A stretch of DNA of 64,000 nucleotides from Cladorhizidae sp. MBARI D1340-BT2 (GCA_028752905.1 JAQNBH010000004.1:39054336-39118335); one strand, 5' to 3'; shown: positions 30,982 through 42,184, counted from the first letter of the stretch. Notes: generated by a model not told the origin, from the letters alone. A program made the numbers and translations.

Positions 30982-33064
30982 CAGTAGAACCTCAGAGTTA
31001 CGAACACCAGAATTACGAACACCTCAGTCAACCGAACGGCAAGTCAACATCCAAACAGGTCAAGGGTCGCCACACTCGATGCACACGCACAGGTTACATT
31101 TATTGCGCATGCGCACACCGGAATTGCAGCTGCTCTCCTTCGCACACTAGCTAAGTGTAGTTTCTTTGCCATGGCCTCAAGCTCTTCTACGAAACGTAAG
31201 CGAGTCACGCTATCCATCGATCAGAAACTTAAGATTTTGAAGAAAGTGGACCAAGGCAGTACTTTGTCAGCCATAGCCAAGGAGTTTGGAATAAATGTGA
31301 CGGACATTAAAAAAGCTAGGGAAAAGATCACGAGGTTTGCTGCTGAAGCACAAGATGCTCCCTGAAAAAGAGGTGCATTGTAAGAAGAGCTAATGATGAT
31401 GCTTTTGATAGAGCCATGCATTTGTGGTTCACACAAAAACGGCATAAGGGCACGCCAATCAGTGGTGTCTTGATGATGGAAAAAGCAAGCTTGCTTTTTC
31501 AACAGCTCCATCCAGATAAATCTGAAGATGACTTCAAAGGTAGCAATGGATGGTTGCATCGATTTAAGAAGAGACATGGAATAAGGCAGTTGAGTCTACA
31601 AGGTGAATCCCTGTCAGCAGATGCTAGTGCTGCAGAAAAAAATAATTTCCACCAATTAGTGGAAGAACACAAGCTGTCTCCACACGAGATTTTTAACTGT
31701 GATGAGACAGGCCTGTATTGGCGTCTTCTTCCCAACAAAACCTTAGCCGATGCTTCTGAAAAGAAAGCAAAGAATTTTGAATCTCCTAAGGATAGCTAAT
31801 GCCAGTGGAGATATCCACCTGCCTTTAGTATTTATACACAAAAGTGCTAAGCTGTGTTGTTTTTCTGGAGTCAATATGTCGGCTCTGCCAGTTCTTTATT
31901 ACAACCATGGATGGACAGAATAATTTTCTCAGATTGGTTCCACAAACACTTTGTGCCCTCAGTGAAGTTCTATCTGCAGTCAAAGTCATTGTCTTCTAAG
32001 GCTGTCCTCCTCCTCGATAATGCTCCATCCCATCCCTCTCCATCCACACTTGTGTCTGCTGACGGTGACATTAAATGTTTATTTTTACCACCCAATGTTA
32101 CCAGCTTGGTTCAGCCTATGGATCAGGGTGTGCTTGAGACCTTAAAGTGCACATATAAGAAGCTACTTTTAAGAAAGCTGCTACTGGGGCACTCAGAGCA
32201 TGACTCGTTTGTGCAATTCAGCAAGAGCCTCACCATCAAAGATGTGGTTTATCTTTGTGCCAAGTCCTGGGATGAGATTTCTACAATCTCACTTAGTCGT
32301 GCCTGGAACAAGCTAGGCTTTGGTCCAAACTGTGGTAGTCAACAAGAAGAATTGCCAGGGGTGTCGGAAGAATGTAATCAGTTAGGTGTCCCTGATGCAG
32401 AGATGGAAGAATGGCTAACTATGGACCAAGGTGAAACTGGTGTGGAGGACATGACTGATGAGGATATACTAGGCACTGTTCGAGCATCATCAGTAGTTGA
32501 TGAAAGTGAGGAGGAAGAGGAAGAACAAACTGCTGGCACCATCACACATACTGAAGCTGAAGAAGCTTTCAGCACTTGTTTGACATGGATGGAACAACAA
32601 GCAGAAGCTACACCAATGAACTTGGTACTTCTACGTGAACTGCACTCTTTAGCAGCAAAGAAGAGACATGATTCTTTAAAACAAACACACATTACTGATT
32701 TCTTTAAATCTTAGTTATACAGTACTGTATGTACATGTACATATAGTAAAATGTGTGTGCATAAAGTACAGACATACTTGGTGTAATGGCATAATTTGTA
32801 TACAAGTGAATATAATATAATACATGTGATGGCATAACATTTAGTAAGTGGAGAGGTAAAAGAGTCTTGTAACAGTGAAACTATTGTGAAATACTTGCAG
32901 AAGAGTAGATAAGTATGTACAAGTACTTATTGTACTGCTAAACAAGTCTAAATAAGCAAATAAGCATATAACATCATTATGATGTAATTGTTTCAGAGTT
33001 ACGGACATTTCAGAATTACGAACACTAATTTTCCCGAGGGGTTCGTAACTCTGAGGTTCTACTG
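30982..33064 (+). mobile_element. Tigger-like (pogo branch) transposon, complete
   Basis: Inverted ends of at least 24 bp, CAGTAGAACCTCAGAGTTAC, followed by GAAC and then GAATTACGAAC/GTAATTC subterminal repeats, with TA at 30980-30981 and 33065-33066. The size of 2083 bp and the CAGT start are typical of Tigger. It contains one plus-strand transposase with only a few breaks. Confidence 0.95.
31171..32714 (+). pseudogene. Tigger-like (DDE_1/CENP-B type) transposase, nearly intact
   Basis: Start MASSSSTKRKRVTLSIDQKL, psq helix-turn-helix (ILKKVDQGSTLSAIAKEFGI, residues 23-45), CENP-B-type second HTH (FQQLHPDKSEDDFKGSNGWL, FKKRH), first Asp in IFNCDETGLYW (about 31692-31720), second in AVLLLDNAPSHPS (about 32000-32035), third in NVTSLVQPMDQGVLETLK (about 32095-32145), then SLSRAWNKLGF and an acidic Glu-rich tail (EEEEEEQ). 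Frame changes near 31350 and two compensating ones at about 31770 and 31905 break it. Few changes and near-perfect ends suggest recent activity, probably supplied in trans. Confidence 0.9.
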
Positions 33065-33066
33065 TA

Positions 33067-33984
33067 CTTTCCTTATGGACTATACAGCCAGATCTTTGTA
33101 CATCAGTGAGCTCTTGCATTACTGTAGAAGGAGCACAGCGTCAGTAGGAGTTGGCGGTTGCCTGAAATACTGCAAATGAGTGAGTATTTAGAGTTTTATC
33201 GCAATCTTTTTACAGGCAAAGTGAACGTGAATAGACTTTAGTTGCTAATCATGGAAGTTTCCAACCGTGAACTTCCTTCTTTAGGCATACATGGACCAGT
33301 GAAGCTGCTAGAACTAGAGCTGTGGTTTGTAGCAAATAGCTTTCTCATGCCCAACAAACTCTTCATTGAAATAATATTATACAAAGTTAGTAACTAGCCT
33401 AAACAGTGGCTCCTAGAAACTTAGAACTAATAAATTATTACCTGTTGATTTCCGTCTTTGGACCAGCCTAGATCAGTCCATCAATTAGAGCTATACCTGT
33501 GGTATGTAGCTAATAGCTCTCTCATTGAACACTTTACAGTTATTCCACAAAGGTGCGTAGCTGTGGTTAGCTAATCAAATGGCAAATTCTTATCTGTGCA
33601 CTTGCTTCTTTGGGGACCAAACCAGGACTAGTGCAACACCTATGAATCATAGCTATAGCATCCACACAGGCACTCTAGGGCTGCATTGAAAAATAATTAT
33701 ATATATAAGGTCGATAATCAAAGATTTTGTCATAGCTGTAGAGACATCCAGTAGCTGACCCTATCAACATATATCAAAGGTTATCAAGGGTAGCAATTTA
33801 GCTTTAGTTATTCTATAGTCTATTAGAAAACTAATGCATAAATAATAAGACACTAGATAAAGAAGCTATCTAGATAGGTATAAGCTCATAAGTGTAAGAT
33901 TATAGCAAACATTCCCAAGCATTCCTCCTCATTTAAGTTGTTAGATTTTGGGTGGATAACTAATGCATAACCATGTGGTACTAT
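33067..33984. other. Spacer with a locally duplicated motif
   Basis: Blocks beginning near 33240 and 33450 share phrases (TGAACTTCC/TTTGGACC, AGAGCTGTGGTTTGTAGC, AATAGCTTTCTC) and may be an old tandem duplication. No coding signal. Confidence 0.35.
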
Positions 33985-34486
33985 CTGAGAAAAGGGCCCA
34001 CTTTGCCGAAAAACTGATTTTGTCTACAAAGGTTATGAATCATGATATTTTAATAAATTACCCCAGAAGGATCTTCTTGGGTCATTGCTCTATCTTCCTG
34101 TAAAGTTTCAAGGCCAAGAATGCTTCCTTCCATCCAAGTGAGCAGTTAGAAAAAGCTTAAAAATAGAGAAACAACGCGTACATGGAATGAAAATATGGGC
34201 AAGCAGGAATTTCCCGTAGCAACCTAAATAAACAGTACAGCGATTGAAAATGTGACGTCATCAATGTGTGATGCTGAGTTCCGTGTAAAACAACTCAAGG
34301 GAAATTTCAATAAGCATTTTCTCATTTGAGGTTGTTGTGAAGATTGGAAATAAAACTGTATATAACTTTGGAACGGCATTAGATCAAGGCACAATTCCAG
34401 TACCATTCACTTGGCTATCCTTGCACTTTAACCTCACATGCCAACAACGCATTACTATTTTTTGGTGCAGCGGGCCCTTTTCTCAG
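33985..34486. mobile_element. 502 bp MITE with CTGAGAAAAGGGCCC ends
   Basis: CTGAGAAAAGGGCCC at 33985 and its exact inverse GGGCCCTTTTCTCAG ending at 34486; including the neighbouring AT the match is 17 bp. Similarity then fades (AC-TTTGCCGAAAAA against GCTGCACCAAAAA). There is no coding capacity. I cannot name the superfamily; the target duplication is at most 2-3 bp. Confidence 0.7.
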
Positions 34487-34867
34487 ATCCCATAACAAAT
34501 AGTTGTAGTTTTCAGGAACATGAATTGCCTTTTAAAAGTTATTATTTCATTTACTGCTTTGATTTACTGCTTTGGCATTAATTGGGTTAAAAATTGTCCT
34601 CATCAGGCATGGATGTTTCTTCCACTATTTCCTCACATAATAACTTTTGAATGCCACAGTTATTTGTAATTTTACTACCAGAAGTCACCCAATCTCCATA
34701 TTGAATCATTAATCTGCTTCTTGATTCAAATAAAATGTAAAAAAATTGGTAAAGATTATCAACACAAAAAAAATGTTTGTGTGCAATATTGAGCATTGCT
34801 GCACTTATTCAGCCGAGGCTGTATGTTTACACTATTTGACAAATCGGTCAGTTTATTGAGAAGCTTG
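34487..34867. other. Short spacer
   Basis: No gene or repeat recognised between the MITE and the first Harbinger element. Confidence 0.4.
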
Positions 34868-35159
34868 AGGCCGGTTCACAATATGACGCTAGCCCAGCGT
34901 TTCGTTCCGTCTCGTTTTCGTCTCCGTTTCTTCTCCGTCTAGCGTTTCGTTCAATCCTGTTCACAAATTGGCGTTTCGTTCCGTCACCTCGAGCCAATTG
35001 AGGTTCGACCCTTTACCTACCACACCCTCGACTACGGCTGGATAGCTATGACTCGAAGTTCGGCAGTGAAGCAGGCTATTATTTTGATTCTTTTGCTCAG
35101 GAGGCAGAGGAGGAGGAATAGGAGAAGGCAGAACAGAGTGTGGTAAGTCCAATATTTAG

Positions 35160-35280
35160 AATGCGAAGACAGCAAGGCGAGTATCACAACCTGTTCAGGA
35201 GATGCGTCTGTCAGATCCAGAAAGCCATTTCAGGTATCTGCGGATGTCTGATAATGAAGATGGTAGTAGAAACATGATTG
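35160..35280 (+). pseudogene. Harbinger transposase N-terminal scrap
   Basis: In broken frames the plus strand reads RRQQGEYHNLF, QEMRLSDPESHFRYLRMSDN, the RxxGxYxxL...ExRLxDxExxFxYxRM pattern found at the N-terminus of Harbinger transposases and repeated in element 2 (38920-39000). The DDE domain is missing. Confidence 0.6.
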
Positions 35281-35559
35281 ATGGTGGGTGAAGAGGAGAT
35301 GAAGAACCAAAATACGGGAATGACATCAATTGGTCATGCTGGCAGCAACAGGTTTGCCATAATTTATCTATATAGTTGCATATGCGTTGTTTATTTCTTT
35401 TTATTAAGACATTCTCAGTCTGCTGTGGAGATCAGGGAAGGTTTCAAGAATACTTCTGTACTCCTGCTGGAGAAGTTGATTGGCAGTACAGCCATGTTCG
35501 CAGAACTCAACTAATTATTTATATCATTCATTCACTGAACAAAATGCAATGTAATATAA

Positions 35560-35991
35560 TGCACTAGTTCAATAGTTGTAATAATCCATAGAATCATGGG
35601 AATGAGGGGTAGTGGGGTGAAAGGTTTCTGAAGAGGGATCAATATTCAACCTCACTACATACTTCTTGTGCTCACTGGACACCACAACAGGCCCAGCATC
35701 TCCAGACTTCTTCTTCTTGGTCTTTTTCAGTTCCCTCACAAATTTGTCCTTCAAAATCCTCCACCTCTTGATGCATCCATCCGCTGTGTAGCCTCCAACC
35801 TAAACAATATTATGAATATTATGGGAATATGACGACTACTAAGATAATTTAATTCAGTAGCTACGTAGTTTACCTTGCTAGCAACTCTCTTTAGCTCGTA
35901 GATCCTTGTAAGAGCTTGATCCTACCTTCCAAAGACATGCAAAGCTTCGCACAGCCTCAACTAACTTTTCATCCGACTGACAAATTGGCAT
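35560..35991 (-). pseudogene. Harbinger MADF/Myb-SANT-like protein, two exons
   Basis: Minus strand: ATG at 35991, then SDEKLVEAVRSFACLWKVGS, SYKDLRAKESC and a TAG where MADF domains have the conserved Trp; donor at about 35873 (CAAG|GTAAAC); acceptor TTGTTTAG at about 35803; then VGGYTADGCIKRWRILKDKF and VRELKKTKKKKSGDAGPVVV. MADF/SANT-like DNA-binding proteins are the second gene of PIF/Harbinger elements and help the transposase enter the nucleus and bind the ends. The exon phases agree (G|TT makes Val). Confidence 0.65.
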
Positions 35992-36208
35992 TAATTAGAA
36001 CTACGATATGACACGTGAAAATATGAAGCAATCTGATTGGTCAAGCTAGCGTCAACAGATGCTAGAATAGAACTCGAGTCTAATCTAGCGCTTCTCTCCG
36101 TTTCTTCTTTTCTTCAAAACGGAGCATGTTCACAAATTGACGGTATGACGCTAGGTAACGGAACGGAACGAAACGCTGGGCTAGCGTCATATTGTGAACC
36201 GGCCTTTA

Positions 36209-37904
36209 GTTATCCTTGTCATTTTATTTATAAAATAATGTCATATGCCTGACTTATACTGAAAGTCATGTGATGTAGTAACAGCAAGAGTAAGGGCTCC
36301 CTCTTCATGGCTAGAGGGCTCTATCAGGTAAGCACTGTGGATATATTAGCTAGCCTAGCAATAAACAAAACAATTGGAAAATTTTTGGTTCATCTAGCAT
36401 GCTAGCTTTTAAGCTAAAGTCTATAGCAGCTTTGGTTAGCTGGACACCTGTCTTCTAAGCTCTGGTATGGAAGCAATGATTTTCCTATGAGCACTTCCAC
36501 ATTATGTATGATATCATTTGTCTCCCTCACCTCCTTATATTATAATTACTCGCATTATTAAAACCTTTTGCTTTTTGTTGAAGATAACAAAACTTGCACT
36601 GTAAACGTCGCCATGAGTTAGTGCACACCTTTATAAGCACAGTTATATCCGCTATTGGCCCTAAAGAGTTAACACAACAGACGTTCAAACAAAACGACTT
36701 GTGATCCAAGTATGTATTAGGAAGTGCACTAGCATTCCCTACATTAGAAAGGTGGATGGCAATCCACTCCCACCCATGAAGAAAAAAAAGGAAAAAAAAC
36801 CAAAGCTCATACTACTAAAACTTGCATTAGCAGCTTCTTTGCTTCCTAAATGTGGCTGTGGCTACTATTAGTTCCAAAAACATTCACCATGCTTCGAATC
36901 ATTTGCTAAAGTAGAAACCTGCAGACCCTAAAAGAATGGGAGATTAAATTGTGATGTGAGGTGGAATTGATTTCATGTGATCTTCTAGAGTGGGCTCTAC
37001 TCGTCTTAATGCTGGAAACTACAGCTAGAGGCTAATAAGTTTGAGTATGTTTTGCTAAGGGAAAAGTGGTGTCTTGACTACCTAATTCAAGACTACCCGA
37101 TTATGAGGGAAATCAGTCTTTCCTGCTTTAAAGTCGGCCGTGATCTTTTAGCTCATAGATGTTCTAATGTTCAGCATCACTTTGACACTCCTGCACTTGA
37201 ACAAACTCAGACAGAAGAATGTACAAGCTCTATCTGGGGCAAGCTGAAGTTCCTTGATGGCATATATAACAAGAAAGCAAGAAAGCAAAAGTGAGTATCA
37301 AAATGTTACTGCAATGTACGAAGTGAATATAATTAGTCAGGGGCTTGTTTCAAGGTGACTCACAACTAAACATATACCTAATATCTATTTGGTTGATTTC
37401 TTACTCCCCATGTCCAAGCCCTGCTACCACTCAATAAAGCTATTGTTTGGAGAGTGGTAGGTAGGCAGATTGAGTAGTACTTCTAGATAACTATAAAGCT
37501 ATTTGAGGTTGTACCTGCTGCTAAAGTGTACTTCAAGTTAATGACTATAACTGGATGCAAAAAGTACATTTAAAAAATACTAACTAGTTATAATTCTAAA
37601 ACGTAAGTTTATTCAAGAGCAATGCATGGTAATAGTAGAGAAGTGTTTTTCCATATGGCCCTACTGCCAGAGCACGAAGCAATGCTTGTTCCCTCCTGCG
37701 TGACAAAGCATTCTCGGCAGAACCATGTTTTACACCTTTATCGTGACAGTATGCGCACAGCGTCCCATCCCTTTCTGTGTTTTAATGAATAGGCCATTGA
37801 ATGTAGTTGAGGAAGTGGAGAGATAGTTGTCTCTAGTCACTTTTGACTGCAGTAATCTGCAACCAATGGACAGAATGGTGCGGAATTCTTTCAAATTATT
37901 AGTT
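36209..37904. other. Spacer, no gene recognised
   Basis: A plus-strand frame at 37052-37294 has no known motif. AT-rich, TAGCTA-rich sequence. Confidence 0.35.
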
Positions 37905-37919
37905 TTAAGGCTGGTTCAC

Positions 37920-38740
37920 AACACGACGCTGGCCGAGTGGAGCATTGCATTGAATAGCATTGCATTGCGTTATTTTCACAACACGACGCTGGCCGAGCGG
38001 AGCATTGCATTGCATAGCATTGCATTATGTTCACAACACGACGCTGGCCGAGCGGAGCATTGCATTGCATAGCATTGCATTATGTTCAACACGACGCTGG
38101 CCGAGCGAAGCATTGCATTGCATTGCGTTATGTTCACAACACGACGCTGGCCGAGCGGAGCATTGCATTGCATTGCATTATGTTCACAACGCGACACTGG
38201 CCAAGCGGAGCATTGCATTGCATAGCATTAAACATGATGCTGGCCGAGCGGAGCATTGCATTGCATAGCATTGCATTGCGTTATGTTCACAACACGATGC
38301 TGGCCGAGCGGAGCATTGCATTGCATAGCATTGCATTGCGTTATGTTCACAACACGATGCTGGCCGAGCGGAGCATTGCATTGCATAGCATTGCATTGCG
38401 TTATGTTCACAACACGACGCTGGCCGAGCAGAGCATTGCATTGTATAGCATTAAACATGATGCTGGCCGAGCGGAGCATTGCATTGCATTGTATTGCGTT
38501 ATGTTCACAACACGACGACGCTGCGAGCGGGGCATTGCATTGCATAGCATTGCATTGCGTTATGTTTACAACATGACGCTGGCCGAGCGGAGCATTGCAT
38601 TGCATAGCATTAAACATGACGCTGGCCGAGCGGAGCATTGCATTGCATAGCATTGCATTGCATTGCGTTATGTTCACAACACGACAATGGCCAAGCGGAG
38701 CATTGCATTGCATAGCGTTATGTTTGCCCGTTCACAACAC
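37920..38740. repeat. Satellite derived from the Harbinger terminal repeat
   Basis: About 15 units of 42-65 bp, each TTCACAACACGACGCTGGCC, then GAGCGGAGCATTGCATTGCA and variable copies of TAGCATTGCATTGCG TTATG. The first part is the element's own terminal sequence. Length varies through the number of GCATT pentamers. The long frames on both strands here (up to about 207 codons) are translations of the repeat and are not genes. Confidence 0.9.
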
Positions 38741-38804
38741 AATGTTCCACTTGCCATGTTGTGTTTTTTATTATTGTCATCCTCTGACCCTCGAAATGTG
38801 CTCA

Positions 38805-39180
38805 ACAAAGATGGACATTAGTGACAGTGCAGCGAAGATCTTGCTATTGGCTAGTAGGAGGCTAAGAAAGTGGAAGAGCAAGGATGTGGATAAACCCAAT
38901 ATTCACTCGCCGTAGGCAGCATGGAGATTATAACAATCTCCTACAAGAGATGAGGCTCTCTGACACAGAGAGACATTTAAATATTTGAGGATGTCTAGGG
39001 AGAGGTTCGACTCTCTTTTAGCTGAGGTATACTTTGAATATGCCATAGTTTAAGTAATAAAAGTTACCTAATTAGGTCAATCCATCATGACAGCTCTGTC
39101 AGAGCTGTTATCTCCTCAGGTGAAAGGTTGGTACTTGCTCTGAGGTTTCTTGCTACAGGTAACTCACAAGTATACTGCTA
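38805..39180 (+). pseudogene. Harbinger transposase N-terminal fragment
   Basis: Start MDISDSAAKILLLASRRLRK, one or more frame changes near 38910, then YGDYNNLLQEMRLSDTERHF, KYLRMSRERFDSLL and, after about 100 bp that may be an intron, SSVRAVISSGERLVLALRFL and ATG. The ERL-x-LRFLATG motif and YNNL...RMxxxxFDxLL are Harbinger signatures. The catalytic half is absent, so the element depends on others for movement. Confidence 0.75.
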
Positions 39181-39654
39181 ACAAATTAATCTGTTAGGTC
39201 TTTCTGTCAAGAAATATCCTCTATGATTTTTCAGACCTCCCTGTCCTTCAACTTTTGTGTGGAATGATAAACAGTTTGTACCTTCAACAAGGAGCCATGT
39301 ACTGGAATGGAGTCCCTATCACATGCTGGCAGCAACAGGTTTTTTCCCCCTTTTTTTCCTTGTTCATTATATAAGGACCAATTTATCTTTAGGTATTCAT
39401 GATCCACTACTTCCATGAGAGATGCCTTCAAGGACAACTTCTCAAGCACAGCTGATAAGTCCCCTGGTACATGTATGTGTGGTGTACATAAACACACAAT
39501 GCTTAAAATAAATTATCTAGTAAATATTTTCAACATGTCGGTATAGAAAATTGGCTTAAAATAATTCATGTTCATGATAATTGGTAGTTGGTGGGGAATA
39601 TGGTTCTCAGGAGAATTCAATGTTTACAAATGATGTCCTGTAAAAATGATAAGA

Positions 39655-39985
39655 CAGAAAACAGTGGCCAGCATGAAATAACTATGGGCCTTGCATCACC
39701 ACTCTTGGGCCTTTTCTTCGGTTCCCTTACATACCGATCCCTCAGCATCTTCCACTTTTTGCAACAGTGTTCTGCAGTTGCTCCTTCCTCAAACTATCAT
39801 ATCAATTATGTGGATAATTGTAGTCACTCTATAGAAACTAGTTATAGCTAGGCCATTCTTTCAATAGCTAGGCCATTCTTTCTATAGATAGTTATAGCTA
39901 GGCCATTCTTACCTGACTTGCCACTGCCTTCCAGTCACTTGCCACAAACAGGAAGCTCCTGACAACAACTTTCCTTCATCAATGG
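39655..39985 (-). pseudogene. Harbinger MADF/Myb-like second gene
   Basis: Minus strand: MSIDEGKL, a one-base shift, VRSFLFVASDWKAVASQ and a donor GTAAGA at about 39912; then EEGATAEHCCKKWKMLRDRY and VREPKKRPKSGDARP. The DW-x3-A and C-x-KKWK-LRDRYVRE motifs are those of the MADF fold, as in element 1, which helps confirm both. Confidence 0.7.
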
Positions 39986-40379
39986 ACATCTTTGATACTT
40001 GCTAAACTGCAGGTCAGCGGCACGTGATAGATTATAACATTCTGATTGGTCCGATGCTGCATTTCAGATGCTGGATTAGAACTTTTTCATAATCGCGAAT
40101 ACCATTCCGTCGCATTGCGCTCTGTTGCATTTCAGGTTGACAGCATGATGCTACGTCCCGGAAGGATGCAATGCGCTCCCTCAGCCAGCGTCGTTTTGTG
40201 AACCAGCCTTTAGTTGGCACATGTTTGTAGAGAATAAACAAGTCCGTTTTTCCCACATCAATGAGGAACAAAAAAAGTACTCATAAAGCTTCACTGATTT
40301 GAACTTCTATCTGTAGTAGCCCCCTTTTCATCCCTTCAGAATGTTCATACATGGAAGTCTCTGCCTTGTTCCATCCCTT

Positions 40380-40570
40380 TGTCTTCTTTGCAAGCTGATG
40401 ATGAAACAACTGCCTACAAGCTACAAGACCTCTGCAAGAGCAATGGATACCTAGTATCCCCAAGACAAGGATTATTCTGCGATGTAGATCCTCACTAGGA
40501 TGGGGGCCAGCTCCTACTGCCACTTGATAAGAGACACAAACAAGGTTTACGTTAGACTTGTTAGTTTGGG
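40380..40570 (+). pseudogene. Tc1-like transposase fragment
   Basis: DDETTAYKLQDLCKSNGYLV followed by SPRQ and, shifted, SYCHLIRDTNKVYVRL. This is the region between the helix-turn-helix and the first catalytic Asp, as in the relics at 25.5 and 45.4 kb. Nothing else of the element is recognisable nearby. Confidence 0.6.
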
Positions 40571-40711
40571 ATGCTAAACTCTCTCACCATTTGATTAATT
40601 GGAGGGAAAATTTTTATTAAGCTTTAGTTAAGCATTCTTTACATGTATTGTCCTTTTACAACAGCACATAGACAAAGTCCTACTCTTGCTACCATGTACC
40701 ATACAAAAAAT

Positions 40712-40806
40712 ATATATTTCTCTTGAATTTTACTCTCGATATTTCGACTAGATGCTCTAGCCTTTATCAGGAATGGTCGAAATATTGAGAGGGTAAAATT
40801 CAAGTT
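40712..40806. repeat. Inverted repeat (hairpin) with GTCGAAATATTGAGAG arms
   Basis: CTTGAATTTTACTCTCGATA at 40714 pairs with AATATTGAGAGGGTAAAATTCAAG near 40783-40805 around a loop holding GCCTTTATCAGG. The arm read on the minus strand is CCTGATAAAGGC...CTAGTCGAAATATCG, a phrase familiar from animal retroelement remnants. Confidence 0.6.
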
Positions 40807-41136
40807 GATTATTGAGAAGGTCATTGTAATTACATTGCTGTCAATTGAGAGTTCGTTGAGAATGATTGTTCTTGCTACGTATTACATTTTTTATAATGCT
40901 GGATCTACTCTTAGATGTTATAATTGAGTTTTGAGATAAGATGGAAAAAGAGGAGAGAAAAGAGAGGCCAGTTCTCCCGCATGAACATCCATCGCCAAAT
41001 CTAGAATGATAAGAAAGTCCCAGGATATACTTGGGAAGCTATCTGTAAGCATTACCCGTGTTTTACACAGGCAAAAATAGCTAATGTCTTTGAACAACTA
41101 ACAGGTTAATAATACAGCAACATCTCATTCACAAAC

Positions 41137-41238
41137 CTGATAAGTCTTCTTATCCATGCCTTCCTCATCAGAGAGAAAGCCATCACTTTCTGCTGTAGAC
41201 ATCCACCCGCATTCCAACAGCTCGACTATTGTGGCCAT
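41137..41238 (-). CDS. Candidate first coding exon, acidic, unknown
   Basis: ATG at 41238 (minus) opens 34 codons, MATIVELLECGWMSTAESDG and an acidic FLSDEEGMDKK, ending CAG|GTTTGTGAATG. Following sequence offers an acceptor (GCTTACAG near 41042) that would give IASQVYPGTF and a stop. The acidic, short exon may be host or belong to a decayed DNA transposon, since a Harbinger-like end lies at 42121-42146. Confidence 0.2.
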
Positions 41239-41439
41239 GTTATCCAATGCCCCTACATTCGAAAGAATGGTCACATAAATAAGAAAGGATGCTACAACTT
41301 TCCCTTTGCTACAGTCATCTCAAACGAGTCAATAGTACTACCTATTACTAGAAAAATTACTTCTGCTAGACTTAGTTGCCTAGTCATATTTTAGATTGTC
41401 AAAACCGTGAATGGTAAGTGTTTCAACCATATTTACCTT

Positions 41440-41578
41440 GGTTACCGGATAGAGATGCACTTGAAATTGCACATATAAATGAAGCTCGTAATAAGATATT
41501 TTATGATACAAAAATTATGGCTCATAAGCAATCGCATGCAAGTTTTGTCAATGAAGAAAACCAAGAGAACCATATGGT
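41440..41578 (+). CDS. Candidate internal exon, unknown
   Basis: A frame bounded by a possible acceptor (CCGGATAG, about 41452) and a donor (ATG|GTGAGTGG, about 41578) reads RDALEIAHINEARNKIFYDT and continues through SFVNEENQENHM. Helical and charged; no family recognised. Confidence 0.2.
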
Positions 41579-42120
41579 GAGTGGGTTAAGGATATATTGA
41601 TTGTTCTTTACTATATTAAGTTGTAATGCATGTCAAAATGGTGATGATTTAATGAGCGTTCTAATGTCTTAGACTAGCTAACATCTAGAGAAAGTTATTA
41701 TATCAACCAAGCACTTGATTTCAACTCTTGGCCAACACTGGTTTCCCATATTTAAAATTGCATACCTGTAGTTTGTCCAGTTGTGCTAAGTTTGTAGACA
41801 CTTAGTTGCTGAGTGGTGACACAATATGGGGATTTATATAACTTCCATCAGAATGTACATAGTAGCTAGATCGAAACCAAAAACTCATCATTTAGCACCC
41901 ATCTCCCACCCTGCTAAATCAAGTTTGGTATAAAGCCTTAACCTAATAGATATGTCTTAAAATTCTGATTGCTCCAACAAAATGGATTGGTCACAAGAAT
42001 TGAATGAAATCCTACTCATGTGATCTATATTCATTCCCATCCGTTAGATTGGTATGCCATTACGTTAAAAGTTCACAATACCTGTGCAACAGAGAAGGAC
42101 AGATTACACACAATGGATAG

Positions 42121-42149
42121 ACTTGCGTCGTATTATGAACCGAGCTTTA
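42121..42149. repeat. Isolated Harbinger-like terminal repeat
   Basis: ACTTGCGTCGTATTATGAAC followed by CGAGCT and TTA is the right-end pattern of the two Harbinger elements (GGTTCA(C/T)AA(T/C)A-GAC beside TTA). No partner end was found to its left, so the element is truncated or its left end has diverged. Confidence 0.45.
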
Positions 42150-42184
42150 ATTGTTCGAGTTCATTTGTAGAAGCTACCTAGTCA

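Larger units (their letters stand above)
34868..36205. mobile_element. PIF/Harbinger-type element 1
   Basis: Long inverted ends AGGCCGGTTCACAATATGAC followed by GCTAGCCCAGCGTTTCGTTCCG at both sides. Flanking trinucleotides are TTG (34865-34867) and TTA (36206-36208), one change from the TTA duplication expected for PIF/Harbinger. At 1338 bp it is internally deleted: a scrap of transposase N-terminus on the plus strand and a MADF/Myb-like exon pair on the minus strand remain. Confidence 0.85.
37908..40209. mobile_element. PIF/Harbinger-type element 2, with internal satellite
   Basis: Inverted ends AGGCTGGTTCACAA(A/C)ACGACGCTGG at 37908 and ending at 40209, with TTA on both sides (37905-37907 and 40210-40212). 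Inside: a minisatellite of about 15 units (37920-38740), a transposase N-terminus (38810-39180, plus strand) and a MADF-like second gene on the minus strand (39660-39985). Confidence 0.9.

Noticed and set aside
37827..38915. Several overlapping long open frames on both strands
   Set aside because: They are translations of the Harbinger-derived satellite; the same peptide recurs in many frames and no start or splice context is conserved.
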